This document shows positions 25,555-35,256 of a DNA stretch of 64,000 bases, one piece after another. The translations under genes and the position numbers were made by a program. Positions within the stretch are counted from its first letter, which is position 1. Each line of letters opens with the position of its first letter. The DNA comes from Pseudomonas sp. NFR16 (GTDB lineage Bacteria > Pseudomonadota > Gammaproteobacteria > Pseudomonadales > Pseudomonadaceae): NCBI RefSeq assembly GCF_900108875.1, contig NZ_FNYJ01000002.1:469383-533382 (forward strand). The letters are read 5' to 3'. The notes beneath the pieces are model-generated. The model had not been told where the DNA came from. It saw only the letters and a program-made list of their open reading frames with translations, and made no database searches.

Positions 25555-27972
25555 ATGAGCGACCAGCAAACCGACTCAACACACGCGCAACACGACGACG
25601 AGCACGAACACGAAGTCATTGGTTCAGACAGAAAAAGTCTCGCTCTGCCCGGTCAGAACCTGCCGGACCAGGTCTACATCATTCCGATCCACAACCGTCC
25701 CTTCTTCCCGGCGCAGGTCCTGCCGGTCATCGTCAACGAAGATCCGTGGGCCGAAACGCTGGAACTGGTGAGCAAGTCCGACCACCACTCGCTGGCGCTG
25801 TTCTTCATGGACACGCCACCCGATGACCCTCGCCACTTCGATACCAAGGCGCTGCCTGAATACGGCACGCTGGTGAAGGTTCATCACGCCAGCCGTGAAA
25901 ACGGCAAGCTGCAATTCGTGGCCCAGGGCCTGAGCCGTGTGCGCATCAAGACCTGGCTCAAGCACCATCGCCCGCCGTTCCTGGTGGAAGTCGAATACCC
26001 GCATCAGCCCAACGAGCCGACCGATGAGGTCAAGGCTTATGGCATGGCGCTGATTAATGCGATCAAAGAACTGCTGCCGCTCAACCCGCTGTACAGCGAG
26101 GAGTTGAAGAACTACCTCAACCGCTTCAGCCCCAACGATCCTTCGCCGTTGACCGATTTCGCTGCCGCCCTGACCTCGGCCACAGGCGTCGAGTTGCAGG
26201 AAGTCCTCGACTGCGTGCCTGTGCTCAAGCGCATGGAAAAAGTGCTGCCGATGCTGCGCAAGGAAGTCGAGGTTGCGCGCCTTCAGAAAGAAATCTCCGC
26301 CGAAGTGAACCGCAAGATCGGCGAGCATCAGCGCGAGTTCTTCCTCAAGGAGCAGCTCAAGGTCATCCAGCAGGAGCTGGGCCTGACCAAAGACGATCGC
26401 AGTGCCGACATCGAACAGTTCGAGGAACGTCTCGAAGGCAAGGTGTTGCCGCCGCAAGCGCGTAAACGTATCGATGAAGAGATCAACAAACTCTCGGTGC
26501 TGGAAACCGGCTCGCCGGAGTACGCCGTCACGCGCAACTACCTGGACTGGGCCAGCTCGGTGCCGTGGGGCGTGTATGGCGAAGACAAGCTCGACCTCAA
26601 GCATGCGCGCAAAGTGCTTGATCAGCACCACGCCGGGCTCGACGACATCAAGAGCCGCATTCTGGAATTCCTTGCCGTGGGCGCCTACAAAGGCGAGATC
26701 TCCGGCTCCATCGTGCTGCTGGTGGGCCCGCCGGGTGTGGGCAAGACCAGCGTCGGCAAGTCCATCGCCGAATCCCTGGGTCGTCCTTTCTACCGTTTCA
26801 GCGTCGGCGGCATGCGTGACGAGGCCGAGATCAAGGGCCACCGTCGCACCTACATCGGCGCCCAACCGGGCAAGCTGGTGCAGGCGCTCAAGGACATGGA
26901 AGTGATGAACCCGGTCATCATGCTCGACGAGATCGACAAGATGGGCCAGAGCTATCAGGGCGACCCGGCCTCGGCGCTGCTGGAAACCCTCGATCCGGAG
27001 CAGAACGTCGAATTCCTCGACCACTATCTGGACCTGCGTCTGGACCTGTCGAAGGTGCTGTTCGTCTGCACCGCCAACACACTGGACTCGATTCCAGGCC
27101 CGCTCCTGGACCGTATGGAAGTGATTCGCCTGTCGGGCTACATCACCGAGGAAAAACTCGCGATTGCCAAGCGTCACCTGTGGCCCAAGCAGCTGGACAA
27201 GGCGGGTGTGTCGAAAAACAGTCTGACCATCAGCGACAGCGCATTGCGTGCGGTCATCGAAGGTTATGCGCGTGAGGCCGGCGTGCGGCAGCTGGAAAAG
27301 CAGCTGGGCAAACTGGTGCGCAAGGCGGTGGTCAAGTTGCTCGACAACCCGGAAACCGTTGTCAAGATCGGCCCTAAAGACCTCGAAGCGTCCCTTGGCA
27401 TGCCGGTCTTCCGCAGCGAGCAAGTGTTGTCCGGCACCGGCGTCATCACCGGACTGGCCTGGACCAGCATGGGCGGCGCCACGCTGCCGATCGAAGCCAC
27501 GCGAATTCACACACACAACCGTGGTTTCAAGCTCACCGGTCAGCTGGGCGATGTGATGAAGGAATCGGCCGAAATCGCCTACAGCTACGTCAGCTCCAAT
27601 CTGGCGAAGTTCGGGGGCGACAAGGGTTTCTTCGATGAAGCCTTCGTCCACCTTCACGTTCCGGAAGGCGCGACGCCGAAAGACGGCCCGAGTGCTGGCG
27701 TGACCATGGCCAGCGCCCTGCTCTCACTGGCTCGTAATCAGGCGCCGAAAAAAGGTGTCGCCATGACCGGCGAACTGACGCTGACCGGGCACGTGCTGCC
27801 TATTGGCGGCGTGCGCGAAAAAGTCATCGCGGCCAGACGGCAGAAAATCTTCGAGCTGATCCTGCCTGAACCGAACCGCGGCAACTTCGAGGAGCTTCCG
27901 GATTACCTCAAAGAAGGCCTGACCGTGCACTTCGCCAAGCGCTTCTCGGACGTGGCGAAGGTGCTGTTCTAA
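25555..27972 (+). CDS. lon: Lon-family ATP-dependent protease (AsrA type)
   Basis: 805 residues: N-terminal substrate domain (about 35-235) after a His/Asp-rich tail, coiled region, AAA+ domain with Walker A GPPGVGKT (391-398) and LDEIDKMG, and a C-terminal protease domain with the Ser-Lys dyad S713 (KDGPSAG) and K756. It degrades misfolded or regulatory proteins in the cytoplasm. Pseudomonas has a housekeeping Lon elsewhere. This second copy next to the ICP gene matches P. aeruginosa AsrA, linked to heat and aminoglycoside stress. A sigma-32 promoter supports heat induction. Confidence 0.92.
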   Translation: MSDQQTDSTHAQHDDEHEHEVIGSDRKSLALPGQNLPDQVYIIPIHNRPFFPAQVLPVIVNEDPWAETLELVSKSDHHSLALFFMDTPPDDPRHFDTKALPEYGTLVKVHHASRENGKLQFVAQGLSRVRIKTWLKHHRPPFLVEVEYPHQPNEPTDEVKAYGMALINAIKELLPLNPLYSEELKNYLNRFSPNDPSPLTDFAAALTSATGVELQEVLDCVPVLKRMEKVLPMLRKEVEVARLQKEISAEVNRKIGEHQREFFLKEQLKVIQQELGLTKDDRSADIEQFEERLEGKVLPPQARKRIDEEINKLSVLETGSPEYAVTRNYLDWASSVPWGVYGEDKLDLKHARKVLDQHHAGLDDIKSRILEFLAVGAYKGEISGSIVLLVGPPGVGKTSVGKSIAESLGRPFYRFSVGGMRDEAEIKGHRRTYIGAQPGKLVQALKDMEVMNPVIMLDEIDKMGQSYQGDPASALLETLDPEQNVEFLDHYLDLRLDLSKVLFVCTANTLDSIPGPLLDRMEVIRLSGYITEEKLAIAKRHLWPKQLDKAGVSKNSLTISDSALRAVIEGYAREAGVRQLEKQLGKLVRKAVVKLLDNPETVVKIGPKDLEASLGMPVFRSEQVLSGTGVITGLAWTSMGGATLPIEATRIHTHNRGFKLTGQLGDVMKESAEIAYSYVSSNLAKFGGDKGFFDEAFVHLHVPEGATPKDGPSAGVTMASALLSLARNQAPKKGVAMTGELTLTGHVLPIGGVREKVIAARRQKIFELILPEPNRGNFEELPDYLKEGLTVHFAKRFSDVAKVLF

Positions 27973-27993
27973 GCACGCGCCACTCGCTCGATG

Positions 27994-28020
27994 CCCTGCA
28001 GGACGCTCACTCCTGCAGGG
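27994..28020 (+). terminator. Hairpin after the Lon gene
   Basis: Arms CCCTGCAGGA and TCCTGCAGGG flank a 7-base loop 22 bp after the stop codon. There is no T tract, so termination efficiency is uncertain. Confidence 0.5.
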
Positions 28021-28059
28021 ATCACCGGGCATTCCCGAATTCTCCTCCCAGACACGAAC

Positions 28060-28084
28060 CCTGTAGGAGCGCGCTTGCCCGCGA
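28060..28084. repeat. REP arm (singlet)
   Basis: This 25-bp sequence (CCTGTAGGAGCGCGCTTGCC...) is identical to the left arm of the REPIN inside the carboxylase gene at 62534. It has no inverted partner of its own family nearby. Confidence 0.75.
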
Positions 28085-28129
28085 AGACTGAATTCCAGAC
28101 GCTGCATCCCCACGGCATTCACTGGCCTC

Positions 28130-28193
28130 TTCCCGGCTAAAGCCGGTCCTACAGACGTTGCAAGTTTGTCGTAGGACCGGCTTTAGCCCGGAA
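28130..28193. repeat. Inverted repeat pair of the 'taaagccggtcctac' family
   Basis: Arms 28130-28153 and 28171-28193 match in inverted orientation at all but one position (GTAGGACCGGCTTTAGCC core) around a 17-base loop. This is a Pseudomonas-type extragenic palindrome different from the REP arm just upstream. Confidence 0.7.
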
Positions 28194-28314
28194 GGCGTTG
28201 GGTGTTACGCGTTGATCGAAGACGGCGTTAAAGGCAGTTGGCTCACTTCTACAGGGTTTCACTCCCGCATTCTTCGGTTATGCTCCCCTCACATTGCCCA
28301 CGACCGGAGCCTCC

Positions 28315-28707
28315 ATGACCCGTGCCCGCCTCCTCGTTCCGCTGAGCCTTGCCCTGCTGGCCGCCTGCGCCCAGCAACCGAAACAAATCGTGTCTCTCGA
28401 AGATCAAAAAGACTGCCCGATCACCCTCAAGACCGGCCAGACCCTGATGCTTATGTTGCCCAGCAACCCCACCACCGGGCACCGCTGGCTGATGCAGAAT
28501 CCCGCGCCGTCGATCCTCAATGCCCTGGGCCCGGAAGTGTTCAACGCGCCGGAAGACGTCGGTCTGGTCGGCACCTCGGGCCAGTCCGTCTGGCGCTACA
28601 AAGCCGCGGCGGCAGGCAGCGGTCACCTGATGATGGTCTATCAGCAACCGTGGGCGCCGGAAGTCGCGCCTGAACGCACGTTCGATTGCGCGATCACCGT
28701 GCAGTAA
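28315..28707 (+). CDS. icp: Chagasin/ICP-family inhibitor of cysteine peptidases, lipoprotein
   Basis: 130 residues from the ATG that follows GGAG. A lipoprotein signal ends in LLAAC (C18). The inhibitor fold shows the family loop NPTTGHRW at about residue 50, followed by GTSGQSVWRYKAAAAGSGHL and the C-terminal strand. Members (MEROPS I42) block papain-like peptidases by inserting three loops in the active site. Adjacent location to the AsrA-type Lon is as in P. aeruginosa. The target peptidase, host or self, is unknown. Confidence 0.85.
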   Translation: MTRARLLVPLSLALLAACAQQPKQIVSLEDQKDCPITLKTGQTLMLMLPSNPTTGHRWLMQNPAPSILNALGPEVFNAPEDVGLVGTSGQSVWRYKAAAAGSGHLMMVYQQPWAPEVAPERTFDCAITVQ

Positions 28708-28825
28708 CACGGCAGCGCTCACCCGCGACACCTGCCAGCTCAAACGTCCGGATCAGATGAGGTTTCGGCATTGCCACACAATTGGCTAAAATGCCGCACT
28801 TTTCGCCTCGTCCCCCGGAATCGCC

Positions 28826-29569
28826 GTGAGCCAAGAACCCGACCGCCTATTCGCCCAGCCGCTGGCCCAGGTGCCCGACTTCGCTTTCAACGAGGACGTG
28901 GTGCGGGTCTTTCCGGACATGATCAAACGTTCGGTGCCGGGTTACCCAACCATCGTCGAGAATCTTGGCGTGCTCGCGGCGCAGTTCGCGCAGCCGCACA
29001 GCGTCTTGTATGACCTGGGCAGCTCGCTTGGCGCAGTCACTCAGGCGCTGCGCCGACACGTGCGCACCGAGGACTGCCGGGTGATCGCGATCGACAACTC
29101 CTCGGCGATGGTCGAGCGTTGCCGCGAATACCTCAACGCGCAGGACTCGATGTTTCAGGAGTTGCTGCCGGTCGAGGTGATCGAAGGCGATATTCTGGCT
29201 CTGGAATTTCAGCCTGCCTCGGTCGTCGCGCTGAACTTCACGCTGCAATTCATTGCGCCCGATCAGCGTCTGGCGCTGCTCGGCCGGATTCGCCAGTCGC
29301 TGCTGCCCGGGGGTGCCTTGATCCTCTCGGAGAAGCTGCGCTTTGATGATGACGGCGAACAGGCCCTGCTCACTGAGCTGCACGTGGCGTTCAAACGCGC
29401 CAACGGCTACAGCGAGCTGGAGATCGCCCAAAAGCGCAGCGCCATCGAAAACGTGATGAAGCCCGACAGCCTCGAGCAACACCGCGAACGCCTCCTCGCG
29501 GCCGGTTTCAGTAAAGTCGTGCCTTGGTTCCAGTGTCTTAATTTTGCCTCGTTGATTGCCCTGCCATGA
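28826..29569 (+). CDS. cmoA: Carboxy-S-adenosyl-L-methionine synthase
   Basis: 247 residues, GTG start. It is a SAM-dependent-methyltransferase fold that uses SAM and prephenate to make carboxy-SAM. Motifs: [35 protein letters not shown] (nucleotide loop), [14 protein letters not shown]. Its product is used by CmoB, encoded next with a 4-bp overlap, to build 5-oxyacetyluridine at wobble position 34 of tRNAs. The length is typical. Confidence 0.95.
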   Translation: MSQEPDRLFAQPLAQVPDFAFNEDVVRVFPDMIKRSVPGYPTIVENLGVLAAQFAQPHSVLYDLGSSLGAVTQALRRHVRTEDCRVIAIDNSSAMVERCREYLNAQDSMFQELLPVEVIEGDILALEFQPASVVALNFTLQFIAPDQRLALLGRIRQSLLPGGALILSEKLRFDDDGEQALLTELHVAFKRANGYSELEIAQKRSAIENVMKPDSLEQHRERLLAAGFSKVVPWFQCLNFASLIALP

Positions 29570-30525
29570 TTGATCTTGCCCCACTGGTTCGCCGTCTGGC
29601 GGGCACCCCTCTGTACACCTGGGCCCAAGGCCTGCAGGCGCAACTCGATGCGAAGCTTGAAAAGGGCCATGGCGACCTCGATCGCTGGCAGGGTGCGCTC
29701 AATGCACTGCCTGATCTCACGCCAAGCCGCGTCGAGCTCAAGGACGACTTCATTCTCGACGCCGAATGCGATGACGCCACGCGCGAACAGACACGCGCCG
29801 CACTGATGGGCCTGTCGCCCTGGCGCAAGGGCCCGTTCGATGTGTTCGGCGTCCACGTCGACACCGAATGGCGTTCGGACTGGAAATGGTCGCGAGTCTC
29901 CCCGCATCTGGATTTGAAAGGCAAACGCGTACTGGATGTCGGCTGCGGCAACGGCTATTACCAGTGGCGCATGCTGGGCGCTGGCGCCGACAGCGTCATC
30001 GGCGTGGATCCCAACTGGCTGTTCTTCTGCCAGTTCCAGGCCATGCAGCGCTATCTGCCGGACCTGCCGGCCTGGCACCTGCCGTTCACGCTCGAAGATT
30101 TGCCTGCGCGACTGGAGGGTTTCGATACCGTTTTTTCGATGGGTGTGCTGTACCACCGCAAATCGCCCATCGATCACTTGCTGGCACTGAAGGACTGCCT
30201 GGTCAAAGGCGGCGAACTGGTCCTGGAAACCATGGTGGTGGAAGGCGATGCGCAGCAGGTGCTGGTGCCGGAAGACCGTTACTCACAGATGCGCAACGTC
30301 TGGTTTCTGCCCTCCGTACCGGCCCTGGAACTGTGGTTGCGCCGCGCCGGGTTCGTCGACGTGCGCTGTGTCGACGTCAGCACCACGACGATCGAGGAAC
30401 AGCGCAGCACCGAATGGATGCGTTACCAGTCGCTGAGCGACTTCCTCGATCCGGCCGACCACAGTAAAACCGTAGAAGGACTGCCCGCGCCACGTCGTGC
30501 GGTGATCGTCGGTCGCAAAGCCTGA
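29566..30525 (+). CDS. cmoB: tRNA U34 carboxymethyltransferase
   Basis: 319 residues. It transfers the carboxymethyl group of carboxy-SAM to 5-hydroxyuridine at tRNA position 34, widening wobble decoding. Motifs include [14 protein letters not shown], the nucleotide-binding [15 protein letters not shown] and [20 protein letters not shown]. The start codon overlaps the cmoA stop (ATGA), so the two are translationally coupled. Confidence 0.95.
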   Translation: MIDLAPLVRRLAGTPLYTWAQGLQAQLDAKLEKGHGDLDRWQGALNALPDLTPSRVELKDDFILDAECDDATREQTRAALMGLSPWRKGPFDVFGVHVDTEWRSDWKWSRVSPHLDLKGKRVLDVGCGNGYYQWRMLGAGADSVIGVDPNWLFFCQFQAMQRYLPDLPAWHLPFTLEDLPARLEGFDTVFSMGVLYHRKSPIDHLLALKDCLVKGGELVLETMVVEGDAQQVLVPEDRYSQMRNVWFLPSVPALELWLRRAGFVDVRCVDVSTTTIEEQRSTEWMRYQSLSDFLDPADHSKTVEGLPAPRRAVIVGRKA

Positions 30526-30558
30526 TCACAAAACAGCGGTCATGACCCTCCGCGCCCC

Positions 30559-30649
30559 CTGTAGGAGTGAGCTTGCTCGCGATCCGCAGTGAGCCAGCCA
30601 TGCGATTGTCTTATGACACCCCGCAATCGCGAGCAAGCTCACTCCTACA
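30559..30649. repeat. REPIN between cmoB and pdxJ
   Basis: Two inverted arms of about 24 bp (CTGTAGGAGTGAGCTTGCTC... at 30559 and its complement ending at 30649) are separated by 42 bp. It is a standard Pseudomonas REP doublet in the gap between convergent genes and may also help to end both transcripts. Confidence 0.85.
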
Positions 30650-30663
30650 AGGTGCCCACAGCT

Positions 30664-31407
30664 TCAGCCCTTGGCCGCCGCCAGAATCAACGCCTTCATC
30701 TCCGACACCGCCGACTTGAAGCCGACGAACAGGGCATGCGCCACCAGCGCATGACCGATGTTCAGCTCGTTGATCCCCTTGATCGCGGCCACGGCTTCGA
30801 CGTTGTGGTAATGCAGACCATGACCGGCGTTGACGATCAGGCCCTGGCCCAGCCCGAAGGCGACACCATCGGCAATCCGCTTGAGTTCCAGCGCCACTTC
30901 GGTCGGGGTTTCGGCATCGGCGTAGCGACCGGTGTGCAGCTCGATGGCCGGTGCGCCCACCCGCGCCGATGCTTCGATCTGGCGCTCGTCGGCGTCGATG
31001 AACAGCGACACTTCGCTGCCGATGGCCGAAAGCCGCTCAACCGCTGCTTTGATCCGCGCTTCCTGCCCCGCCACATCGAGACCACCTTCGGTGGTCAATT
31101 CCTGCCGCGTTTCCGGCACCAGACAGATATGCGCCGGGCGAATACGCTCGGCGAACGCCATCATCTCTTCGGTAATGCCCATTTCGAAATTCATGCGGGT
31201 CTGAAGCACGTCCTTGAGCAACAGCACATCGCGCTCCTGAATGTGGCGACGGTCCTCGCGCAAGTGAACAGTGATGCCATCGGCACCGGCTTCTTCAGCG
31301 TCCAGCGCGGCCTTTACCGGGTCGGGATAGCGAGTACCGCGGGCCTGACGCAGGGTGGCAACGTGGTCGATGTTGACGCCGAGCAGAATTCGGGTGCTGT
31401 GGGTCAC
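30664..31407 (-). CDS. pdxJ: Pyridoxine 5'-phosphate synthase
   Basis: 247 residues, GTG start with AGGAG upstream. It condenses 3-amino-2-oxopropyl phosphate and deoxyxylulose 5-phosphate into pyridoxine 5'-phosphate, the vitamin B6 ring-closing step. Motifs: [54 protein letters not shown]. It is the last gene of the lepA-lepB-DUF4845-rnc-era-recO-pdxJ block. Confidence 0.95.
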   Translation of the reverse strand: MTHSTRILLGVNIDHVATLRQARGTRYPDPVKAALDAEEAGADGITVHLREDRRHIQERDVLLLKDVLQTRMNFEMGITEEMMAFAERIRPAHICLVPETRQELTTEGGLDVAGQEARIKAAVERLSAIGSEVSLFIDADERQIEASARVGAPAIELHTGRYADAETPTEVALELKRIADGVAFGLGQGLIVNAGHGLHYHNVEAVAAIKGINELNIGHALVAHALFVGFKSAVSEMKALILAAAKG

Positions 31408-31465
31408 GGGTCTCTCCTGAAACTTGATCTGAACAGGCGATTGACGCCTGCGACGGTTTTATCGA

Positions 31466-32155
31466 TTAAGGCTTGCGGAACAATTCACGGCTGACCAGCG
31501 GGCGCCCTCCCAGATGGACCGCCAAGGCCTGACGCATCAAGCGCTTGGCTGCCGAAAGCGCGCCGGGCGCGGTCCAGTCGGCTTCTGACATCGCCAGCAG
31601 TTCGGCGCCCTGAAACAGCCCCGGCTGAAAGAGATACACCCGCTCCAGCCCAGCGTCTACCTGCAACCGGTACATGCCGTCGCCAGACAACGGGTCGCCG
31701 TTCAAGTCCGCATCGAGGGCGAAACCGTAACCCAGGTCGTCCAGCAGACGCCACTCGAACGAGCGCAACAAGGGTTCCAGCGCGCGCCCTTCGGCGAGCG
31801 CCAACAGCGTTGCGGCGTAATGGTCGAAAACACCTGGATGCGGGTCTTCGGCGGGAAGCAGACGGATCAACAGCTCATTGAGATAAAGGCCGCTGAACAA
31901 CGCCTCGCCTTCGAGCCAGGCGGCGATGCCCGCGCTTTCCATCCGGCCAACGTTCTTCAGCTCGCCCTTGCCCCGAAATTCGACTTCAAGTGGCACGAAC
32001 GGACGCGCCAGAGAACCTGCCTTGCCACGGGCACTGCGCAGCACGGCACGCAGACGTCCCTGCGGGGTCAGGAAATCAACCAGCGCACTGTTTTCGCGGT
32101 ACGCCCGGCTGTGCAGAACGTAGGCAAGCTGGCCGACGGGAGGCGTTTGCGACAT
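31466..32155 (-). CDS. recO: DNA repair protein RecO
   Basis: 229 residues. An N-terminal OB fold ([28 protein letters not shown]) and a helical C-terminal domain; the zinc-finger cysteines of some RecO proteins are missing, as in other gammaproteobacteria. RecO works with RecR to load RecA onto SSB-coated gaps. It is preceded by a REPIN that separates it from era, and followed by pdxJ after 58 bp. Confidence 0.92.
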   Translation of the reverse strand: MSQTPPVGQLAYVLHSRAYRENSALVDFLTPQGRLRAVLRSARGKAGSLARPFVPLEVEFRGKGELKNVGRMESAGIAAWLEGEALFSGLYLNELLIRLLPAEDPHPGVFDHYAATLLALAEGRALEPLLRSFEWRLLDDLGYGFALDADLNGDPLSGDGMYRLQVDAGLERVYLFQPGLFQGAELLAMSEADWTAPGALSAAKRLMRQALAVHLGGRPLVSRELFRKP

Positions 32156-32216
32156 TGCGATCTCAATGAAAGAACGGGTCTTACAGGCAATCCAGAAAAC
32201 AGTGTGGGAAAAACCA

Positions 32217-32308
32217 CTGTGGGAGCGAGCTTGCTGGCGAAAGCGGCGTATCAGTCAACATCAATGCTGAGTGCTACACCTCATTCGCGAGCACGCTCGC
32301 TCCCACAG
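32217..32308. repeat. REPIN between era and recO
   Basis: Inverted arms CTGTGGGAGCGAGCTTGCTG... (32217-32241) and the complementary TTCGCGAGCACGCTCGCTCC... (32284-32308) form a REP doublet of the 'tgtgggagcgagc' subfamily within an otherwise compact operon. Confidence 0.85.
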
Positions 32309-32330
32309 TCGGCCGGCGTATTGCCTGATT

Positions 32331-33233
32331 TTACAGGTCGCCGTATCCCAACGAACGCAGCGCGCGCTCGTCGTCGGACCAACCACCCTTGACCTTCACC
32401 CACAGGTTGAGCATGACCTTGGAGTCGAACAGCACTTCCATGTCACGGCGCGCATCGGAGCCGATGCGCTTGATGCGCTCGCCCTTGTCGCCAATGATGA
32501 TTTTCTTCTGCCCGTCACGTTCGACGAGGATCAGCGCATGGATGTGCAGCGTCTTGCCCTGCTGTTTGAACTCTTCGATCTCGACCGTGATCTGGTACGG
32601 AAGCTCAGCACCCAGCTGACGCATGATCTTCTCGCGCACCAGCTCGGCAGCGAGGAAACGGCTGCTGCGGTCGGTGATCTGATCTTCCGGGAAGAAGTGA
32701 TCGTTTTCGGGCAACTGCTCGGCGATGACCTTTTCCAGGGCCTCAAGGTTATGCCCCTGCTGAGCGGAAACCGGAATGATCTGCGCGTTCGGCAGCTGTT
32801 CCTGCAGCCACGACAGGTGCGGCATCAGTTCGGACTTGTCTTCGATGCGGTCGGTCTTGTTCAGTGCCACGATCAGCGGACCGGTGACGTACTGCACGCG
32901 CTCCAGCACCATCTGGTCTTCTTCGGTCCATTTGGTGCGATCGACCACGAAGATCACCACGTCGACGTCTTTCAACGCTGCCGAGGCCGTCTTGTTCATG
33001 TAGCGGTTGAGCGCTTTGTCGCTGCCCTTGTGCATGCCCGGCGTGTCGACGTAGATCGCCTGCACGTCGCCTTCGGTCTTGATGCCCAGCATGTTGTGAC
33101 GCGTGGTCTGGGGCTTGCGCGATGTGATCGCCAGTTTCTGCCCGAGGATGTGGTTCAACAGCGTCGACTTGCCCACGTTTGGCCGGCCGACGATGGCGAC
33201 ATAGCCACAGCGTGTTGCAGTTGAATCAGTCAT
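32331..33233 (-). CDS. era: GTPase Era
   Basis: 300 residues. G1 motif GRPNVGKST at about 15-23, switch region [11 protein letters not shown]3 DTPGMHKG and NKTDRIED make up the GTPase; the C-terminal KH domain ([19 protein letters not shown]) binds the 3' end of 16S rRNA during 30S assembly. I chose the ATG that reads [11 protein letters not shown] because GGAG lies seven bases before it. The frame overlaps the end of rnc by eight bases. Confidence 0.95.
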   Translation of the reverse strand: MTDSTATRCGYVAIVGRPNVGKSTLLNHILGQKLAITSRKPQTTRHNMLGIKTEGDVQAIYVDTPGMHKGSDKALNRYMNKTASAALKDVDVVIFVVDRTKWTEEDQMVLERVQYVTGPLIVALNKTDRIEDKSELMPHLSWLQEQLPNAQIIPVSAQQGHNLEALEKVIAEQLPENDHFFPEDQITDRSSRFLAAELVREKIMRQLGAELPYQITVEIEEFKQQGKTLHIHALILVERDGQKKIIIGDKGERIKRIGSDARRDMEVLFDSKVMLNLWVKVKGGWSDDERALRSLGYGDL

Positions 33234-33915
33234 TGCCATTCTCCACACCCAGGGCGATAAGGGCTGCGGCCGCGGCTACCTGTTCGGCAATGCGACGGCT
33301 GACGCCCTGTCCCCGGCTTTTTTCGTTCAAGAGGGTGATTTCGCATTCGACGAAAAACGTTCGGCAATGCGGCTCGCCCTGAATGTCCACTACTTCGTAA
33401 CGCGGTAATTCACAGGCGCGCGACTGCAGGAATTCCTGCAGACGGGTCTTCGGGTCCTTGTTGGTGTCGACCAGCGTCAAGCTGTCGAACTCGCTCGCCA
33501 GCCACGCCAGCACGCGATCACGCGCGGTTTCCATGCCTGAGTCGAGGTAAATCGCCCCGATCAAGGCTTCAAGCGCATCGGCCAGAATCGACTCGCGACG
33601 AAAACCACCGCTTTTCAGCTCACCCGAACCCAGACGAAGGTATTCGCCCAGGTCGAAACCGCGCGCCAGCAGCGCCAGGGTCTCGCCTTTCACCAGACGG
33701 GCGCGCAGTCGCGACAATTGACCTTCGCGCGCCTGCGGAAAGCGCTCGAACAGCGCTTCGCCGGCGACGAAGTTCAGAATGGCATCACCGAGGAATTCCA
33801 GACGCTCATTGTTGCGACCGGCAAAACTGCGGTGGGTCAGGGCCAGAACCATCAGTTCCTGGTCTTTGAAGGTATAGCCGAGCTGGCGCTCCAGGCGACT
33901 CAATGACACGCTCAC
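33226..33915 (-). CDS. rnc: Ribonuclease III
   Basis: 229 residues, GTG start. The catalytic signature ERLEFLGDA is at residues 37-45 with the second acidic cluster in the helix [14 protein letters not shown] double-stranded RNA-binding domain spans about 155-225. The enzyme processes rRNA precursors and structured mRNAs. Its start overlaps the DUF4845 stop by four bases, and its end overlaps era. Confidence 0.96.
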   Translation of the reverse strand: MSVSLSRLERQLGYTFKDQELMVLALTHRSFAGRNNERLEFLGDAILNFVAGEALFERFPQAREGQLSRLRARLVKGETLALLARGFDLGEYLRLGSGELKSGGFRRESILADALEALIGAIYLDSGMETARDRVLAWLASEFDSLTLVDTNKDPKTRLQEFLQSRACELPRYEVVDIQGEPHCRTFFVECEITLLNEKSRGQGVSRRIAEQVAAAAALIALGVENGND

Positions 33916-34289
33916 GGTTTACCCACGCTGAATTCGTGGTCGAACCTGACCACCAGATCGATGTTCTGGATCAGTGGCTCACGCTGCTCGTATTTCAAAT
34001 GGGCGAGGAACCTGTTGTTCTCCGTCGTCACACTTAACGCCTTCTTCAAATCGACATCCCGAATATTGTTGACCTGCATGCCTTTGGCGACATAACTGTA
34101 GAAATCGTCGCTGTCACTGATATCGCCGCCCCGGTCCGTGCCCGCGGCCTCGATGATTTTCTTCAACGACAGATAATCCAGATAATGCGGCACCAGTTTG
34201 GCTGCGGTACTCCCGACAAACGCCAGAACCGCCAGCAACACCAGCCAGCCAACGAATGACAAACCTCTTTGCGATCTGGCAGAACTCAT
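33912..34289 (-). CDS. DUF4845 domain-containing membrane protein
   Basis: 125 residues from the ATG following GAGGG. One N-terminal transmembrane helix ([25 protein letters not shown]) resembles a pilin-like leader but lacks a clear processing site. The periplasmic remainder includes [14 protein letters not shown] and [18 protein letters not shown] segments of DUF4845. The function is unknown. The gene is always found between lepB and rnc in pseudomonads, as here. Confidence 0.85.
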   Translation of the reverse strand: MSSARSQRGLSFVGWLVLLAVLAFVGSTAAKLVPHYLDYLSLKKIIEAAGTDRGGDISDSDDFYSYVAKGMQVNNIRDVDLKKALSVTTENNRFLAHLKYEQREPLIQNIDLVVRFDHEFSVGKP

Positions 34290-34392
34290 GTTTGCCCTCA
34301 AGAATAGTCCTTCCCTGCTGCCTGCACGTTCAGCTACGCAACATAGCCCGCCGAAATGACATACGGCGCTGCATCTGGCAGCGCCGCATCGG

Positions 34393-35247
34393 TTACTTGA
34401 TCAGGCCAACCCGCGAGAAATTAGGCAGGTGGCTGAGTTTCGGTTCGGGCCAGCTCATCCACACCGCGAAGGCCTTGCCGACGATATTCCGATCCGGAAC
34501 CATGCCCAGTTCGTCTTTGGGGATGTTGGGATCATCCCAATAGCGGCTGTCATTGGAGTTGTCGCGGTTGTCGCCCATCATGAAGTAGTGACCGGCCGGC
34601 ACCGTCCATTCGTGATCGGGTGGCGCGCGATAGCGGCTCATTTCCTGACGAATCTGGTGCTCAACCTCGCCCAGCTTCTCGTTGTACAGCTCGGCGCTGC
34701 CCAGCGTTCCAGGCTCCGAGCCAATCAACTGCTTGGCGACCAGTTGGCCGTTGATGAACAACTGCTTGTCATTGGTGTAGCGAATGACATCGCCCGGCAG
34801 ACCGACCACACGCTTGATGTAATTGACGTTCGGATCGCTTGGGTAGCGGAACACCATCACGTCGCCGCGCTGCGGATCGCCGACGGGAATGACCTTCAGG
34901 TCGATCACCGGCAGACGAATGCCGTAGGAAAACTTGTTGACCAGAATGAAATCACCCACGTCCAGCGTCGGCTTCATCGATCCCGAAGGAATCTGGAACG
35001 GCTCGACCAGAAACGAGCGCAGGACCAGCACGATGAACAACACGGGAAAGAACGACTTGCCGTATTCGACCAGCAGAGGTTCCTTGTTCAACTGCTCCAC
35101 GACGGCGACGTCCGGCTGGCTGACGCTGCCTTCGTAATTCGCTATCGCGGTGCGGCGACGGGGCGCCAGTATGATCAGATCGAACAAGGCCAGCAAACCG
35201 CAGACAAACACGGCGACGACCAGCAACAGCGGGAAATTTAGTGACAT
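34393..35247 (-). CDS. lepB: Signal peptidase I
   Basis: 284 residues with two N-terminal transmembrane helices (2-28 and about 63-80). The catalytic serine S90 (IPSGSMKPTL) and lysine K145 (NYIKRVVGLPGD) form the Ser-Lys dyad; GDNRDNSNDSRYWG-like box E (MMGDNRDNSNDSR) is near the C-terminus. It removes signal peptides from exported proteins at the outer face of the inner membrane. It follows lepA by nine bases. Confidence 0.96.
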   Translation of the reverse strand: MSLNFPLLLVVAVFVCGLLALFDLIILAPRRRTAIANYEGSVSQPDVAVVEQLNKEPLLVEYGKSFFPVLFIVLVLRSFLVEPFQIPSGSMKPTLDVGDFILVNKFSYGIRLPVIDLKVIPVGDPQRGDVMVFRYPSDPNVNYIKRVVGLPGDVIRYTNDKQLFINGQLVAKQLIGSEPGTLGSAELYNEKLGEVEHQIRQEMSRYRAPPDHEWTVPAGHYFMMGDNRDNSNDSRYWDDPNIPKDELGMVPDRNIVGKAFAVWMSWPEPKLSHLPNFSRVGLIK

Positions 35248-35256
35248 AGGGCCTGA

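Larger units (their letters stand above)
27973..28314. other. Intergenic region with composite repeats between Lon and icp
   Basis: 342 bp holding a terminator-like hairpin (27994-28020), a single REP arm (28060-28084) and a second inverted pair of a different repeat family (28130-28193). No additional gene is supported. Confidence 0.6.

Noticed and set aside
25624..27657. A 677-codon open frame antisense to Lon
   Set aside because: Shadow of a long, codon-biased gene.
30559..30649. CRISPR-like or sRNA interpretation of the inverted repeats
   Set aside because: Only two inverted arms per locus, no regularly spaced direct repeats and no cas genes. They are REP doublets.
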